The notes beneath the pieces are model-generated. The model ran no database searches and had not been told where the DNA came from. It worked only from the letters and a program-made list of their open reading frames with translations. This document shows, piece by piece, positions 42,860 through 54,049 of a DNA stretch of 64,000 nucleotides; the first letter of the stretch is position 1; each line of letters begins with the position of its first letter. Position numbers and translations under genes: made by a program. Source of the DNA: an uncultured Clostridia bacterium (GTDB lineage: Bacteria; Bacillota; Clostridia; TANB77; CAG-508); contig CAKPMJ010000005.1 in assembly GCA_934167965.1 (NCBI GenBank), positions 124,001 through 188,000 on the forward strand, read 5' to 3'.

Positions 42860-45800
42860 ATGAAGCTTAAAATAAATAGACTAATTCAAAAAATGGTTGC
42901 AATAATCATCATAACAATTATGCTTCTAGCAGATTCAGCAGTAATTGGAATAAATGCAATAAGCTATGCTTTAAACATGGTTGCAACAAATAGCAATAAT
43001 GTTGAATTTTTTGCGAGCTTTGTAGATGATAAAAAGCGAGAATTAAAAGAAATAGACAACGAAATAGGATCTAGTGCAAAAATGCATATAGAAGTGGTAG
43101 TGAAAAAAGAAGGATATTTTAATGGAACTATATCTTTAGACAATCCAAATTTTGAATTTATGCAAAACGATAGTAGCGAATATATAAAACAGATCAATAA
43201 AGATAAGATTGATTTAAATCAAATAAATTCAGGAACTACAGCAGTAATTGAAGTAGAAGTAAAATATATATGGAATGAAAAAATAGAATTAGATTCATTA
43301 AGCAAAAATAGTATTGTAAAATTAAGCGGAATATATAAGAGTAGCGAAAAAGATGTGGACATAGATGGTAAAACAGAATTAAAAATAAATTGGAAATCAA
43401 AAGAGAAATTAGAAGTAAATGTAGATGCAAAGGTAATAACAAATAAAGTTTATACAATGGATACATCAGAGAAGAGAATAATACAATTAGAAATAAATAG
43501 TAAATTAAAAGAAGATCCTTATCCGATAAAAAATACAAAGGTAAAAGTTAATGTTCCAAATGGAGTGGAAGATGTAAATGTATTTGCAAGACAATTAGGA
43601 GCTACAAATAAAGATTTAAAATTTAATGAAAATAATTATGAATATAACAAAGACACAAACATATTAGAGATAAACGTAAAAAATGAAGAGATAGATGGAA
43701 AAATTAATTGGAATAAAAAACAATATGATACTTTTATAGTTACACTTATTTACCCTCAAAATATAGAAATAGAAGGTAAGATAAATATTGAATCTATAAT
43801 TGATGTATATGATAAAGATAACATAAAGAAAAGTGTTGAAGCAGAAATAACTAATGAAATAGATGGAATAGTTACAAGTGATATTACATTAGATGAGCCA
43901 GAGTTTTATAAAGGAAAATTATATACTAATGAAAAAAGATATTATACAACTGCAACTGTTATAAATTCTAATTATGCAAAAATAAATAAAAATATCAAAG
44001 TAGAAGAAAAAGCCTCAAAGTTTATTTTAGATGAAAGTGAAAAAGAAGCCAATATCCAATATGTACAAAGTAAAATTAATAAATCAGAATTAGAAAATAT
44101 ATTGGGAACAGATGGAACATTAGTAATATTAAATCAAGAAGGAAAAGAAATAGCAAAAATCAATAAAGAAACAACAGCAGATGAAAAAGGATATATAAAT
44201 ATAAGTTATCCTTCAGGAATAAAAGCAATAAAAATAGAATCTAGTAAAATAGAAAATGAGGGAACACTTAATATAAGGCATAGAAAAGTTGTATTGAAAG
44301 ATAATTATTCAAAAGAAGAAATTGCAAAAATAACAAACATAAAAGAACAGATAAATAATGGTGAATATATATCAAAAAATATAAAACTAAAAGAAGTAGA
44401 ATCAAAAGCAAATATAAAAATAAGCAATACTACATTATCAGCATTAGACACTAACAAAAATATAGAGATAGTTGCAACTTTAGAAGTAGATAATGAAAGT
44501 AAAGAACTATATGAAAATCCCGGAGTTGATATAGTATTTCCTGAAGAAATAAAAGAACTTAAAATATTATCAGCTAAGGCTTTATATAGAAATGGGTTAA
44601 AAGTTAAAAACTGTCAAAAGATAAAAGACAAAAATGGAAGATTTATAATGCATATAGAATTTGAAGGAAAACAGGAAAAATATAATGCAGAAATATTAAA
44701 TGGATTAGAAATACACATATATGCAGACATAACATTAAATAAGCTAACAGCAGACAAAGAAACAAAATTAATAATGAATTATACAAATGAAAAAATCAAT
44801 AAAAAAGATTATAGTGTAGAAACAAATGTAAATATAAAATCAGAAGATGGACTTATTTTATATAATCAGTTAAGTAACTATAATAAAAATGGAAATAATC
44901 TGGAAGTAGTAAATGATGAAAATGCAAAAGCAAAGTTAGATATTAATTCTGATAGAAAGACAATTGAAGTAAAAACAGCTGTGGTTAATAATTATGAAGA
45001 TAAACTAACTAAAGATATAGTAGTTATAGGGAAGGTACCAAGTAAAGATACTACAAATACATTTGATGCAAAGATAAAAAAATTAAAAGTAAATAATAGT
45101 GCAAAAGTATATTACAATACTAATTCTAATGCGAGTGCTAATGATAATAATTGGAAAGAGGATAGTAATAATGCTAAAGCATATAAAGTTATACTAAATG
45201 GTATGGAAGCACAAGGTATTACAACTATCTCTTATAATATAGATATACCAAAAAATTTATCATATAATGAAAAAGGTGTAATCACTACAAATGTTAGTTA
45301 TAATTATTACAACCAAAATTTAAATGAAAATGGAGAAATCATTTTAGAAACAGAAAAAGCATTAATTAATCAAGTTGCAACTGGAAAAACATATAGTTTA
45401 GCAAGTGGGATTGAAGTAAAAGTAACTGAAATGTTAGGAAACAAAGAAATAAAAGATGCAGATAGTATATTTGAAGGAGAAACCTTAAAATATATAGTTA
45501 ATATAAAAAATAATACAGGAAATGATATCAATAATTTAAATATCAACACTACTCAGACAAATGGAAAGGTTTTTGGATTAGTTGAAAAAGAAGTATATAA
45601 TCCACAAATTTATGAAGATAATGAGGGAAAAGGAATAGAACACTATTGGGACGTAACAGATTCTTCTACTAAGAAATTTGAAAATCTAAGTATAGATGCA
45701 GGTAAAGAAATTTCACTAGATTGGCAAGTTACTATAAAAAAAGAAGATGGAACAGAGGCTTATAATAAAATAGATATTACTAATGCAGATAATACTTTAA

Positions 45801-48031
45801 ATGAAAGTATAACTACTGAAAAACATACAATTGAAGATGCTGAAATTAAAATGAAATTTGTTCCGGCAGTATCAGAGGAATGTACTTGGAAGTCAGATAC
45901 AATACAACAAACAAATTTAGAAATTATAAATAATTCTACCAATGAATTAACTGATATTGAAGTTCAGATGGTATTTTCACAGGGACTAGACTTTAATTAT
46001 GATAAATATTTGAAGTTTAGTGATGATATACAATTAGAAATAAAAAATAAAGAGATAAACGAATTAGGTCAAACAATAGTTACTGTAAAAATTACAAAAT
46101 TAGCTTCTGGACAAACAGGGTATATATATGTAAGTCCTAAGATAGATGATTTTAAAGAAAAAAATAAAGATGTTGAATTTTATGCTTTAGCAATGACAAG
46201 TGATAATAAAACATATAGTTCAAATAGTATAGTGAGAAATGCTACTAGAACAAAAAATAATATATCTATAACACAAACTGCCAAAATAAATGGAAGTGAA
46301 GTTACTGAAAATACAATAGCTAATAACAATGATACTGTAGAATTTGATATAACAATAAAAAATGAAGAAAGCAAAGATATCAATTCTGTTGTATCTGATT
46401 TTATACCAAAAGGATTAGAAGTAAGCAGTATATATTTAATAAACAACGAAAACCAAGCAGTTGATTTAAAAAGTAATTTGAATGACAATAATTTTAATTA
46501 TGGTTTTATATTAAAATCAAATGAAGAAATAAATATAAAAATAACTGCAAAAATTAATACACTATTATTAGAAGAAAGCATAGATATAACAAATACAGTT
46601 GAATTAAACTATATATATAGTGCAAGTGTGAGCCTTAAGGTAAATGTAATTGCTCCTGATAATGGAAAATTAAATATAACAGCTGTTCAGACTTCAACTC
46701 CTGAAGATGAAAGTTTAATAAAAAATGGACAAGAAATTACATTAGAAACAGTGTTGAAGAATACATGTGATTATGATAGAAAGATAACTATTTTAGATTA
46801 TTTAAATAGTAGCTTTGAGAATATAAAAGTATTTATTGATGGCAATGATGTAACAAGCAAATATTTAACAGGAAATGAATTTAAAATTAATGATTATGTT
46901 ATAAAACCTAATACACAAATAACATTAAGAATAACAGCCAACATTAATTTGGGTGGTTATGAACAAGATAAAATTACTAATGAGATAATTATAAAATCAG
47001 ATTACCCTGATTTTTCTTCAAACATTATTACATATTATACAGGTAAAAAGCCTGAACAAAATACTGATGAGAATTATACTGTTAGTGGTTTAGTGTGGCT
47101 AGATAGCAACAAAAATGGAAAAAGAGATAATAACGAAGAAAGAATAAAAGAAATAGAGATTAAGGCAATAAACACAAAAACACAAAAGATTATAGAAAGC
47201 AATGTTAAATCATCAGAGGATGGAACTTATAAATTAAAGTTACCAAAGGGAAAATACATTATCATATTTATGTATGACAATGAAGAGTATTATTGTACAA
47301 CATATCATGCAGATGGAGTTAAAGAAAATATAAATTCAGATGCAATATCAAAAAAAATTAAAATAGATGATAAAGAAGTGGAATGTGGTGCAACAGATGA
47401 AATTAATTTAGTAAGTAATAAAAGTGACATAGATATAGGTTTAGTAAGAAGAGAAAAATTTGATTTACAACTTGAAAAATACATTACTAAAATAGTTGTT
47501 ACGAATAAGTCAGGAACAAAGACTTATAACTTAGAAAAATCTACTCTTGGAAAAGTAGAAATTTCTGCTAAAAATTTGAAAAATTCAACAGTAATTGCTG
47601 AATATACAATAAAAGTTACTAATAAAGGAGATATAGCAGGAAATGTAAAAAATATAGTAGATTATTTGCCAAGTGAATTTGAGTTTAGTTCAAGTTTAAA
47701 TAAAGATTGGTATAAATCTGGTAAGAATCTATATAATAAAAGTTTAAGTGACAAAAAGCTAGAAGCGGGAAAATCAGCAGAAGTTAAATTAACGTTAACT
47801 AAAAAGATGACTGATTCAAATACAGGTTTAATAAACAATACAGCAGCTATATATAAATCAGCAAATAGTAGCAATATTAAAGATAACAATGCTGAAAATA
47901 ATAAAGGAAGTGCAGATTTAATAATAAGTGTAAAGACAGGTAGAGTTATGAGGCTTACTTTAATAACTATAAGCTCAATTGTTTCTATAATTATAGTTGC
48001 ATATTATATAATGAGAAGATATAAACATTAA
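42860..48031 (+). CDS. Giant membrane-anchored surface protein A2 (paralogue of A1)
   Basis: 1723 residues with the same plan as A1: signal peptide about 1-38 (KINRLIQKMVAIIIITIMLL), long DUF11-like beta region, an SdrD B-like module near 1405 (TVSGLVWLDSNKNGKRDNNE), a terminal DUF11-like domain (AEYTIKVTNKGDIAGNVKNI) and a C-terminal membrane helix (about 1693-1717) with a basic tail RRYKH. No sortase motif. Identity to A1 looks highest at both ends and lower in the middle, as for an old duplication. AAGGAGG precedes the ATG; B2 follows at 28 nt. Role presumably structural or adhesive at the surface. Confidence 0.85.
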   Translation: MKLKINRLIQKMVAIIIITIMLLADSAVIGINAISYALNMVATNSNNVEFFASFVDDKKRELKEIDNEIGSSAKMHIEVVVKKEGYFNGTISLDNPNFEFMQNDSSEYIKQINKDKIDLNQINSGTTAVIEVEVKYIWNEKIELDSLSKNSIVKLSGIYKSSEKDVDIDGKTELKINWKSKEKLEVNVDAKVITNKVYTMDTSEKRIIQLEINSKLKEDPYPIKNTKVKVNVPNGVEDVNVFARQLGATNKDLKFNENNYEYNKDTNILEINVKNEEIDGKINWNKKQYDTFIVTLIYPQNIEIEGKINIESIIDVYDKDNIKKSVEAEITNEIDGIVTSDITLDEPEFYKGKLYTNEKRYYTTATVINSNYAKINKNIKVEEKASKFILDESEKEANIQYVQSKINKSELENILGTDGTLVILNQEGKEIAKINKETTADEKGYINISYPSGIKAIKIESSKIENEGTLNIRHRKVVLKDNYSKEEIAKITNIKEQINNGEYISKNIKLKEVESKANIKISNTTLSALDTNKNIEIVATLEVDNESKELYENPGVDIVFPEEIKELKILSAKALYRNGLKVKNCQKIKDKNGRFIMHIEFEGKQEKYNAEILNGLEIHIYADITLNKLTADKETKLIMNYTNEKINKKDYSVETNVNIKSEDGLILYNQLSNYNKNGNNLEVVNDENAKAKLDINSDRKTIEVKTAVVNNYEDKLTKDIVVIGKVPSKDTTNTFDAKIKKLKVNNSAKVYYNTNSNASANDNNWKEDSNNAKAYKVILNGMEAQGITTISYNIDIPKNLSYNEKGVITTNVSYNYYNQNLNENGEIILETEKALINQVATGKTYSLASGIEVKVTEMLGNKEIKDADSIFEGETLKYIVNIKNNTGNDINNLNINTTQTNGKVFGLVEKEVYNPQIYEDNEGKGIEHYWDVTDSSTKKFENLSIDAGKEISLDWQVTIKKEDGTEAYNKIDITNADNTLNESITTEKHTIEDAEIKMKFVPAVSEECTWKSDTIQQTNLEIINNSTNELTDIEVQMVFSQGLDFNYDKYLKFSDDIQLEIKNKEINELGQTIVTVKITKLASGQTGYIYVSPKIDDFKEKNKDVEFYALAMTSDNKTYSSNSIVRNATRTKNNISITQTAKINGSEVTENTIANNNDTVEFDITIKNEESKDINSVVSDFIPKGLEVSSIYLINNENQAVDLKSNLNDNNFNYGFILKSNEEINIKITAKINTLLLEESIDITNTVELNYIYSASVSLKVNVIAPDNGKLNITAVQTSTPEDESLIKNGQEITLETVLKNTCDYDRKITILDYLNSSFENIKVFIDGNDVTSKYLTGNEFKINDYVIKPNTQITLRITANINLGGYEQDKITNEIIIKSDYPDFSSNIITYYTGKKPEQNTDENYTVSGLVWLDSNKNGKRDNNEERIKEIEIKAINTKTQKIIESNVKSSEDGTYKLKLPKGKYIIIFMYDNEEYYCTTYHADGVKENINSDAISKKIKIDDKEVECGATDEINLVSNKSDIDIGLVRREKFDLQLEKYITKIVVTNKSGTKTYNLEKSTLGKVEISAKNLKNSTVIAEYTIKVTNKGDIAGNVKNIVDYLPSEFEFSSSLNKDWYKSGKNLYNKSLSDKKLEAGKSAEVKLTLTKKMTDSNTGLINNTAAIYKSANSSNIKDNNAENNKGSADLIISVKTGRVMRLTLITISSIVSIIIVAYYIMRRYKH

Positions 48032-48059
48032 TAAAATTTAGAAGAAAGGAGGTATACCT

Positions 48060-51000
48060 TTGAACTTAAAAGATAAAATTATAATTTTTATAGTAATTGT
48101 CTCTGTTGTTTTAATGGGAATATTAATAAATGCAGATGCTGCTACTGGTAATATTATGGGACAAGCATCAGACAGAAACTTAGCAGAACTGGCAAAAACA
48201 AATTTAGATTATTTCATTGGGGATTATAATAAATGGCCTGAAACAATACCAAATGATAATTGGTTTAACATAGATTTAGACAGTTACGTTGCTCACGGTT
48301 CAAATTGGAAAACAGATTCTACAATTGCTCAATCTTCTGCTACATGTTTATATGAGGCTCAGGGTTGGACTGGTGGAAATAAATATAGAATTACAAATGT
48401 AATTAACATCAATTACGATAAAAATATAAATAACTATCATGCTTGGGGCTGGTGGAATGGCGGATCTGGAGAAATAAAGGATATAACAGGTACTAAAATA
48501 ACCCAATTAGACATATTTGCACAATCTATATATAATGCATATATTAATCAAAAAGACGTATATACAACTACAGAAAAATCTGCTATGAAAACGGTGTTTT
48601 ACAATGGATTGAAATCAGGTGGATTTTGGACTATAAATGGTGATAATGGATTTAATGTGTCAACTGATTTTTTCCAAAATGCTAATTGGAATGGTGAATC
48701 CAATATATATAAAGATAAATATTCCACCAAAACAGCTCAAGATTTAATATATGAATACAGTAATAATACTGCTTTAGACTACGGATTAGATAATATGGAT
48801 GAAGATTCTATAGTAAATGGCGAAAATATAACTCAAAAAACAAGATCAGCAGATGATAAATATACTATTTTCGGACCTTTTAATATATCTTTCTTGGAAA
48901 AAAGAAAAATTAATAAAATATCTATAATTGGAGAAACAAAAAGCTGGGAATGTTATGCAAACGGAGATATATATTATAGTACTAGCCATACTGAGACAGT
49001 AGAAGGAGATTGGTCAAATGTATTACCAGATATTCCTTCAGGTATGAATTTCTATATAAAAGTTCTTGATGAAGATAAAGACCTTTATGAAAAGAGTTCT
49101 AATATAAAAATTAATTTTTACCAAAATGAAATACAAACATATAAGGCAAGAATAATGCTATTAAAGGTAGCCAATGGATCAGGACAAAATTTAATGGTAT
49201 ATGGTGCAAAAGCAAATGATCCGTATAGAGCAAGCATAGAATATGTAGTTAAAAATAATGAGCCAGTGGATTTGACAATTGAAAAAAGAGGTGAAGATAA
49301 TAATTTTCAATCAGGTGTTAATTTTATTCTAAATATACAAGGTAATAATATGTATGCACAATGTGAACAAACTGGAAGTAATCCAAATGAGTATACAGTT
49401 ACAGGATTTAAATATTGGACAGATGAAGATACACCAGGAGTATTTACTACTGGAACAGATGGAAAAATTATTATAAAAGGTTTAGACAGTTCAAGAGTAT
49501 ACACCTTGCAAGAAAGTTACAATGATAATGATGGATATATGCCTGTAAGCATAAGAGATGATACATCATTAAGCAATGGAAAGGCAAATATAGAATTAGG
49601 TATAGTGTTCGGTCAACCATATAATAACTGTATTAATAATATTAGATTAAGTACAGAACAGGAAAATGTACTAAAAGTTTATGATAAAAAACAACAAGTT
49701 AAGGATAAATTTGATATAAATATCACAAAATTCAAATCAGGTGGAAGAGAAACAATAGATGGTGCTGAATTTAAAATTAAAGTATTTGAGGATAGCTCTG
49801 AAAATAGCTATTTAGGATGGTTAAAACAGACTGAAGATGGATATATTTATACAGCAAATTATAATAATGCTACACTTTGGAGTACAAATGGTGGTAAGAG
49901 GTCAATAACTGACTTAGATAAAACATATAATTATGAGATTTTTGAAACAAAAGCGGCAACTGGATATAAATTAGAAAACCAAATACAAGCTAATGGAATG
50001 AACGTAACAATTGGAGGAGTAAAATATAATAATTCTAAGATTGGATATGGAAACACAAATCTAGAAAATGGTTTAGGAAATACAAAGTTAGTTTTTTGTG
50101 GTAGATATTCTTATGCAGAGTATAAGTATGGAGCCAATGTTCAGATTACTAATGTTAAAGGTAAATCTACACCAGGAAGTAGTTCAACAACAGTAAATGT
50201 ATCTGGAGTAATTTGGATAGATGGAGTTGCAAAAAATGGAAATAACAATCTATATGATTCAGGTGAAAAAGTTATAAGTGGAGCAACTGTTTATCTAAAA
50301 AATATGGATGAGACATACAGTACTTCGACAAGAACAGACAGTAGGGGAAGATATACATTTACAGGAATAAAAGAAACAGAATTATCAAATTATTATATTG
50401 AATTAGCGTATAGTGGTATAGGCAGTCGATATTCTATTTGCGAATATAGTGATAGAGACAATGGTTCTAAAGCAAAACACCAAATTAATGGTGCAGCATT
50501 AACAGAAGAAATAGATGAATCTAATAGAGAACATATGAATATTGGACTAGTGAGTGTTGCAAAATCTGAGGAAACATTAACAAAAGAGGTAGCTTATGTT
50601 GAATCTAGAATAAAAGGAGGAACACTTTATAGATATAATGCAAATAATAACCAATATGGAAATCTTGGTTCTGTATCAGTAGGAACTCCAACATATCATA
50701 AAACCATATATGCTTCAGATATAGCATACAGTAAAGGAAATGATTGGAAAAATGGAAGTTTAGAAGTATATGTAACTTATAAAATTACAGTAACTAATGC
50801 TAGTAATAAAAGTGCGTATAGACAGAGAAATCCAAGAGAAGGAAACATTCATGAACTCAACATGACAGTAGCAGTAGATGATATATATAAAAGTGATCTT
50901 TATGAATTTAATAGAAGTTATGGCATAAATAGTAATTATAGCTGGAGTGACGGAGGAAGAGTGTCAGATGAAGACGGAGATAAAAAAGCAACTATGACTG

Positions 51001-52781
51001 TAACGTTAGCTCCAAAACAAAGCAGAGAATTGATGATAACATTTAAATTAACGCCAACAGCATTAGAAAAGGTTTTAACTGATGGAGTATTTACTGCAAA
51101 AAATAAGGTGGATATTAGCGGTAGTCATAAATATGAAGTGTATGAATATGACCATAGAGAAGCTAGATATAAATGGGTTAATGGAAGAAGAAGATTTTGG
51201 AAATGGGTATATTACTATAAATGGAGTGGTGATAAAGGAAGATATTATTATGATGAATGTACAGTTACACCAAAGTATGCGCCGGGAATTAGTTTTACTA
51301 TAAAAGAGTTTGAAGACGCAACTAGAGCAGATAGAACAATAAGTGGTAGAGTATTCCAGGATAAAATTATAAATAGTACTACTGGGGAAGTACTTGGTAA
51401 TGGAAGATATGATACAAATGAAAATTTAGTTGAAAAAGTAAGAGTAGACTTGTTGGATGAAAATAAAAATATAGCTACTAGATATATTTATGAGGAAGTA
51501 CAAAGTAATGCATGGGGAATAAATGTATTTAAATCAACTACTGACCCAGTTTACACAGACAATAAAGGTAATTATACATTTAGTGGTATAATTCCAGGAC
51601 AATATTATGTTAGATTTACATATGGAAATGGACAACAATCAATATATAGAGCTACTGGCAATAAAATTGAAGATGTAACAGCATATAATTATAAGTCTAC
51701 AATTATAAAAAATAATACTATAAAGAATATAATAAAAGCTGAAGGTAGATCAACGAATTATAGTTGGTATAGAGATAGCTCAATAATGTCTGGATACTCG
51801 TTAGCAGTAGATAACTTAACAGATAGAGAAAATCTTAATAAAGGGACAAGTAAAACAGCAGACATAAAGGCAGATACTCCTAAATTAGAGATTACATTAG
51901 ATTGGCAACAAGGAAACAATAATGCGTATAAAAAGTATGATATTAAAAATATGAATTTTGGTATAATTCAAACACCAAAAATAGATCTAGGATTTGAAAA
52001 AAATATTACAAACATTAAAGTTACGAATGTTCAAGGAAATATAATTGCACAAGGAAATCCGGCAACTCAAGACATACGAAAAGTAAGCAACTTAGATAAT
52101 AAAAAACGTATGGTTGACGGAAGTACTTATGTTAAAATTGAGATAAATAATGAAGAAATTTATTCTTCTAAAGTAGAAATAACATATGCAATAACAATAT
52201 TTAATAACTCAGACATGAATTATTATGGAAGAGATTATTACTGGTTTGGAGATGCAAATAAAAATGAGCAAGTAGCAATAAGAATAGACAAAGTAGAAGA
52301 CTATCTGGATAAGAAATTAAAATTTGAAAAGATAGATCGTACAAAAATTGATGGTAGTGAAATAACTACTGCAGATACAAATAATACAATATCACTTGAT
52401 AATTGTTGGAACCTTATCTATACAGGAAAAAATGATGGTAAAGAACATCAAGATACATTACATTTAATTGCAACAAGGACTTTATCTAATAAAGAAGAAG
52501 ATATGGATTTTGTAAATCAGGCAAAAGTAATAACAGCACATGTAGAAACAAGACCATCATTAGTAGAGGATTTAGATAAACATAAAGAAGATGCAGAATA
52601 TACAAATTATTTTAAATATGAACATGAGGGTACTGATTGTGGTAACCCTAGTGAAGAAGTATATTTAACAGTAATACCACCAACAGGTATTGGAAAAGTA
52701 GTTGAATATATACTAATAGCTGTGTTATCAGGAGTTGTTATTACTCTAGGAATAATTTTCATAAAAAAGAAAGTACTTTAA
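48060..52781 (+). CDS. Surface protein B2 with SpaA and SdrD B-like modules (intact paralogue of B1)
   Basis: 1573 residues with a TTG start behind AAAGGAGG. Signal peptide about 1-28, N-terminal domain with Cys96 (SSATCLYEAQGW), SpaA-like modules near 402 (LTIEKRGEDNNFQSGVNFIL) and 551 (INITKFKSGGRETIDGAEF), a Ser/Thr linker (STPGSSSTT) at the place where B1 is frameshifted, and SdrD B-like modules near 715 (VSGVIWIDGVAKNGNNNLYD) and 1093 (ISGRVFQDKIINSTTGEVLG). NVQGNIIAQGNPATQ and a C-terminal membrane helix (about 1543-1567) with tail IKKKVL complete it. Anchored in the membrane rather than by sortase. Co-transcribed with A2; the conserved A-B pairing suggests that the two act together. 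Confidence 0.85.
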   Translation: MNLKDKIIIFIVIVSVVLMGILINADAATGNIMGQASDRNLAELAKTNLDYFIGDYNKWPETIPNDNWFNIDLDSYVAHGSNWKTDSTIAQSSATCLYEAQGWTGGNKYRITNVININYDKNINNYHAWGWWNGGSGEIKDITGTKITQLDIFAQSIYNAYINQKDVYTTTEKSAMKTVFYNGLKSGGFWTINGDNGFNVSTDFFQNANWNGESNIYKDKYSTKTAQDLIYEYSNNTALDYGLDNMDEDSIVNGENITQKTRSADDKYTIFGPFNISFLEKRKINKISIIGETKSWECYANGDIYYSTSHTETVEGDWSNVLPDIPSGMNFYIKVLDEDKDLYEKSSNIKINFYQNEIQTYKARIMLLKVANGSGQNLMVYGAKANDPYRASIEYVVKNNEPVDLTIEKRGEDNNFQSGVNFILNIQGNNMYAQCEQTGSNPNEYTVTGFKYWTDEDTPGVFTTGTDGKIIIKGLDSSRVYTLQESYNDNDGYMPVSIRDDTSLSNGKANIELGIVFGQPYNNCINNIRLSTEQENVLKVYDKKQQVKDKFDINITKFKSGGRETIDGAEFKIKVFEDSSENSYLGWLKQTEDGYIYTANYNNATLWSTNGGKRSITDLDKTYNYEIFETKAATGYKLENQIQANGMNVTIGGVKYNNSKIGYGNTNLENGLGNTKLVFCGRYSYAEYKYGANVQITNVKGKSTPGSSSTTVNVSGVIWIDGVAKNGNNNLYDSGEKVISGATVYLKNMDETYSTSTRTDSRGRYTFTGIKETELSNYYIELAYSGIGSRYSICEYSDRDNGSKAKHQINGAALTEEIDESNREHMNIGLVSVAKSEETLTKEVAYVESRIKGGTLYRYNANNNQYGNLGSVSVGTPTYHKTIYASDIAYSKGNDWKNGSLEVYVTYKITVTNASNKSAYRQRNPREGNIHELNMTVAVDDIYKSDLYEFNRSYGINSNYSWSDGGRVSDEDGDKKATMTVTLAPKQSRELMITFKLTPTALEKVLTDGVFTAKNKVDISGSHKYEVYEYDHREARYKWVNGRRRFWKWVYYYKWSGDKGRYYYDECTVTPKYAPGISFTIKEFEDATRADRTISGRVFQDKIINSTTGEVLGNGRYDTNENLVEKVRVDLLDENKNIATRYIYEEVQSNAWGINVFKSTTDPVYTDNKGNYTFSGIIPGQYYVRFTYGNGQQSIYRATGNKIEDVTAYNYKSTIIKNNTIKNIIKAEGRSTNYSWYRDSSIMSGYSLAVDNLTDRENLNKGTSKTADIKADTPKLEITLDWQQGNNNAYKKYDIKNMNFGIIQTPKIDLGFEKNITNIKVTNVQGNIIAQGNPATQDIRKVSNLDNKKRMVDGSTYVKIEINNEEIYSSKVEITYAITIFNNSDMNYYGRDYYWFGDANKNEQVAIRIDKVEDYLDKKLKFEKIDRTKIDGSEITTADTNNTISLDNCWNLIYTGKNDGKEHQDTLHLIATRTLSNKEEDMDFVNQAKVITAHVETRPSLVEDLDKHKEDAEYTNYFKYEHEGTDCGNPSEEVYLTVIPPTGIGKVVEYILIAVLSGVVITLGIIFIKKKVL

Positions 52782-52784
52782 TGT

Positions 52785-52829
52785 AAAAAGAATCGAATTT
52801 TACTATTAGTAGAATTCGACTCTTTTTTT
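52785..52829 (+). terminator. Terminator of the A2-B2 operon
   Basis: An imperfect stem (AAAAGAATCGAATT about 52785-52798 with AATTCGACTCTTTT about 52813-52826) and a T-run to 52829. Confidence 0.8.
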
Positions 52830-52830
52830 G

Positions 52831-52859
52831 TTGACAATAAATGAAGAAATTTATATAAT
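52831..52859 (+). promoter_or_regulatory. Consensus promoter of the DUF5711-cvpA unit
   Basis: TTGACA (52831-52836), 17-nt spacer, TATAAT (52854-52859): a perfect consensus match. Confidence 0.85.
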
Positions 52860-52886
52860 AAAAGCAGTAAAAACAGGAGTTGAAAA

Positions 52887-54038
52887 ATGGAGAAAAGAAA
52901 AAAGAAGAAAATATTTATAGTAGCATTAATATTTACAATAATTATATTGTTAATAGCAATGGTATCACTGTACATTGCAGAGGAAAGATTTAGAAATGTT
53001 ATTGATACATATATATTTAAAAGAAACATTACAGATGAAAACATTTCAACAATAGACTTAAATACAGATAAAAATAATCAGATACATGTTTATAGTAAAT
53101 ATATCGCAATATTAAATAATCAAAAAATTACATTGTATAATAGCTATGGAGAAAAGGTGACAGACATAGATGTTAATATAAATACAGCCATATTTGATTC
53201 ATCAGAAAAATATTTTGCAATAGCAGAAAATGGTGGAAAAGAACTATATTTAATATTGGATAAAAATTACTTGTGGAGTAACAAAGTAGAAGGAGATATT
53301 TTACAAGTGCATGTAAACAGAAATGGATATGTTGCTGTAGTAACAAAAGACACAATATATAAATCCATTTTGACTCTCTATAACTCAGATGGTACATTGT
53401 TATTTAAAAGATATTTTGCATCAACCAGAATAGTAGATGCAAGTATTTCAGCTGACAATAAATCTGTAGCGATTGGGGAAGTAGATTCATCAGGAGCAAT
53501 GATAAAATCAAGTGTAAAAATACTATCTGTCGATAATGCAAAAAATGATCCTGATAATGCGATTACAAATACTTATAATGCAGAAGATGGTAAACTTTTA
53601 ACAAATGTAAAGTACCAATCTAAAGGTCAAATTGCATGTATGTATGATGATTCAATAAATGTAATACAAAATGAACAAGAAAAGGAACTACTGAAAATAA
53701 ATAATAAGCAAGTTACATTTATGTCAGTAGATCTAAATAATTCAAGTGTTCATATAGAAGAAGAAATGACAGGAGTGTTTAAAACTAATTCACATGTTAA
53801 AATAACAAATACTCAAAATGGAGAAGAGAATAGTTATAATATAAATGATGTACCAAAAGAAATGTATGCAAAAGATAATATAATAGCGGTAAATACTGGA
53901 ACAGAAGTATATTTTTTAAATGCAAATGGATGGCTTGTAAGAAAATATACAACACGTCAAGAAGTAACTAGCATAATGTTTTCAAATAACTTGGCAGGGG
54001 TAGTTTATAAAGATAAAATTGTAATTATAAATTTATAG
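52887..54038 (+). CDS. DUF5711-type membrane protein with a predicted beta-propeller exterior
   Basis: 383 residues. A basic N-terminus and one helix (about 8-30) precede an extracytoplasmic region of short repeated beta units (SKYIAILNNQKITLYNSYGE, KYFAIAENGGKELYLI, NGYVAVVTKDTI), the look of a beta-propeller. I link it to DUF5711 from memory of this kind of protein beside cvpA in clostridia. No catalytic motif is seen. It starts from a perfect promoter and is followed 11 nt later by cvpA. Its position directly after the surface locus may be chance, since a terminator lies between. Confidence 0.7.
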   Translation: MEKRKKKKIFIVALIFTIIILLIAMVSLYIAEERFRNVIDTYIFKRNITDENISTIDLNTDKNNQIHVYSKYIAILNNQKITLYNSYGEKVTDIDVNINTAIFDSSEKYFAIAENGGKELYLILDKNYLWSNKVEGDILQVHVNRNGYVAVVTKDTIYKSILTLYNSDGTLLFKRYFASTRIVDASISADNKSVAIGEVDSSGAMIKSSVKILSVDNAKNDPDNAITNTYNAEDGKLLTNVKYQSKGQIACMYDDSINVIQNEQEKELLKINNKQVTFMSVDLNNSSVHIEEEMTGVFKTNSHVKITNTQNGEENSYNINDVPKEMYAKDNIIAVNTGTEVYFLNANGWLVRKYTTRQEVTSIMFSNNLAGVVYKDKIVIINL

Positions 54039-54049
54039 GAGGATTTAAA

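Noticed and set aside
51082..51303. A 73-codon plus-strand frame within B2
   Set aside because: Out-of-frame shadow of the B2 gene with no independent start signals.
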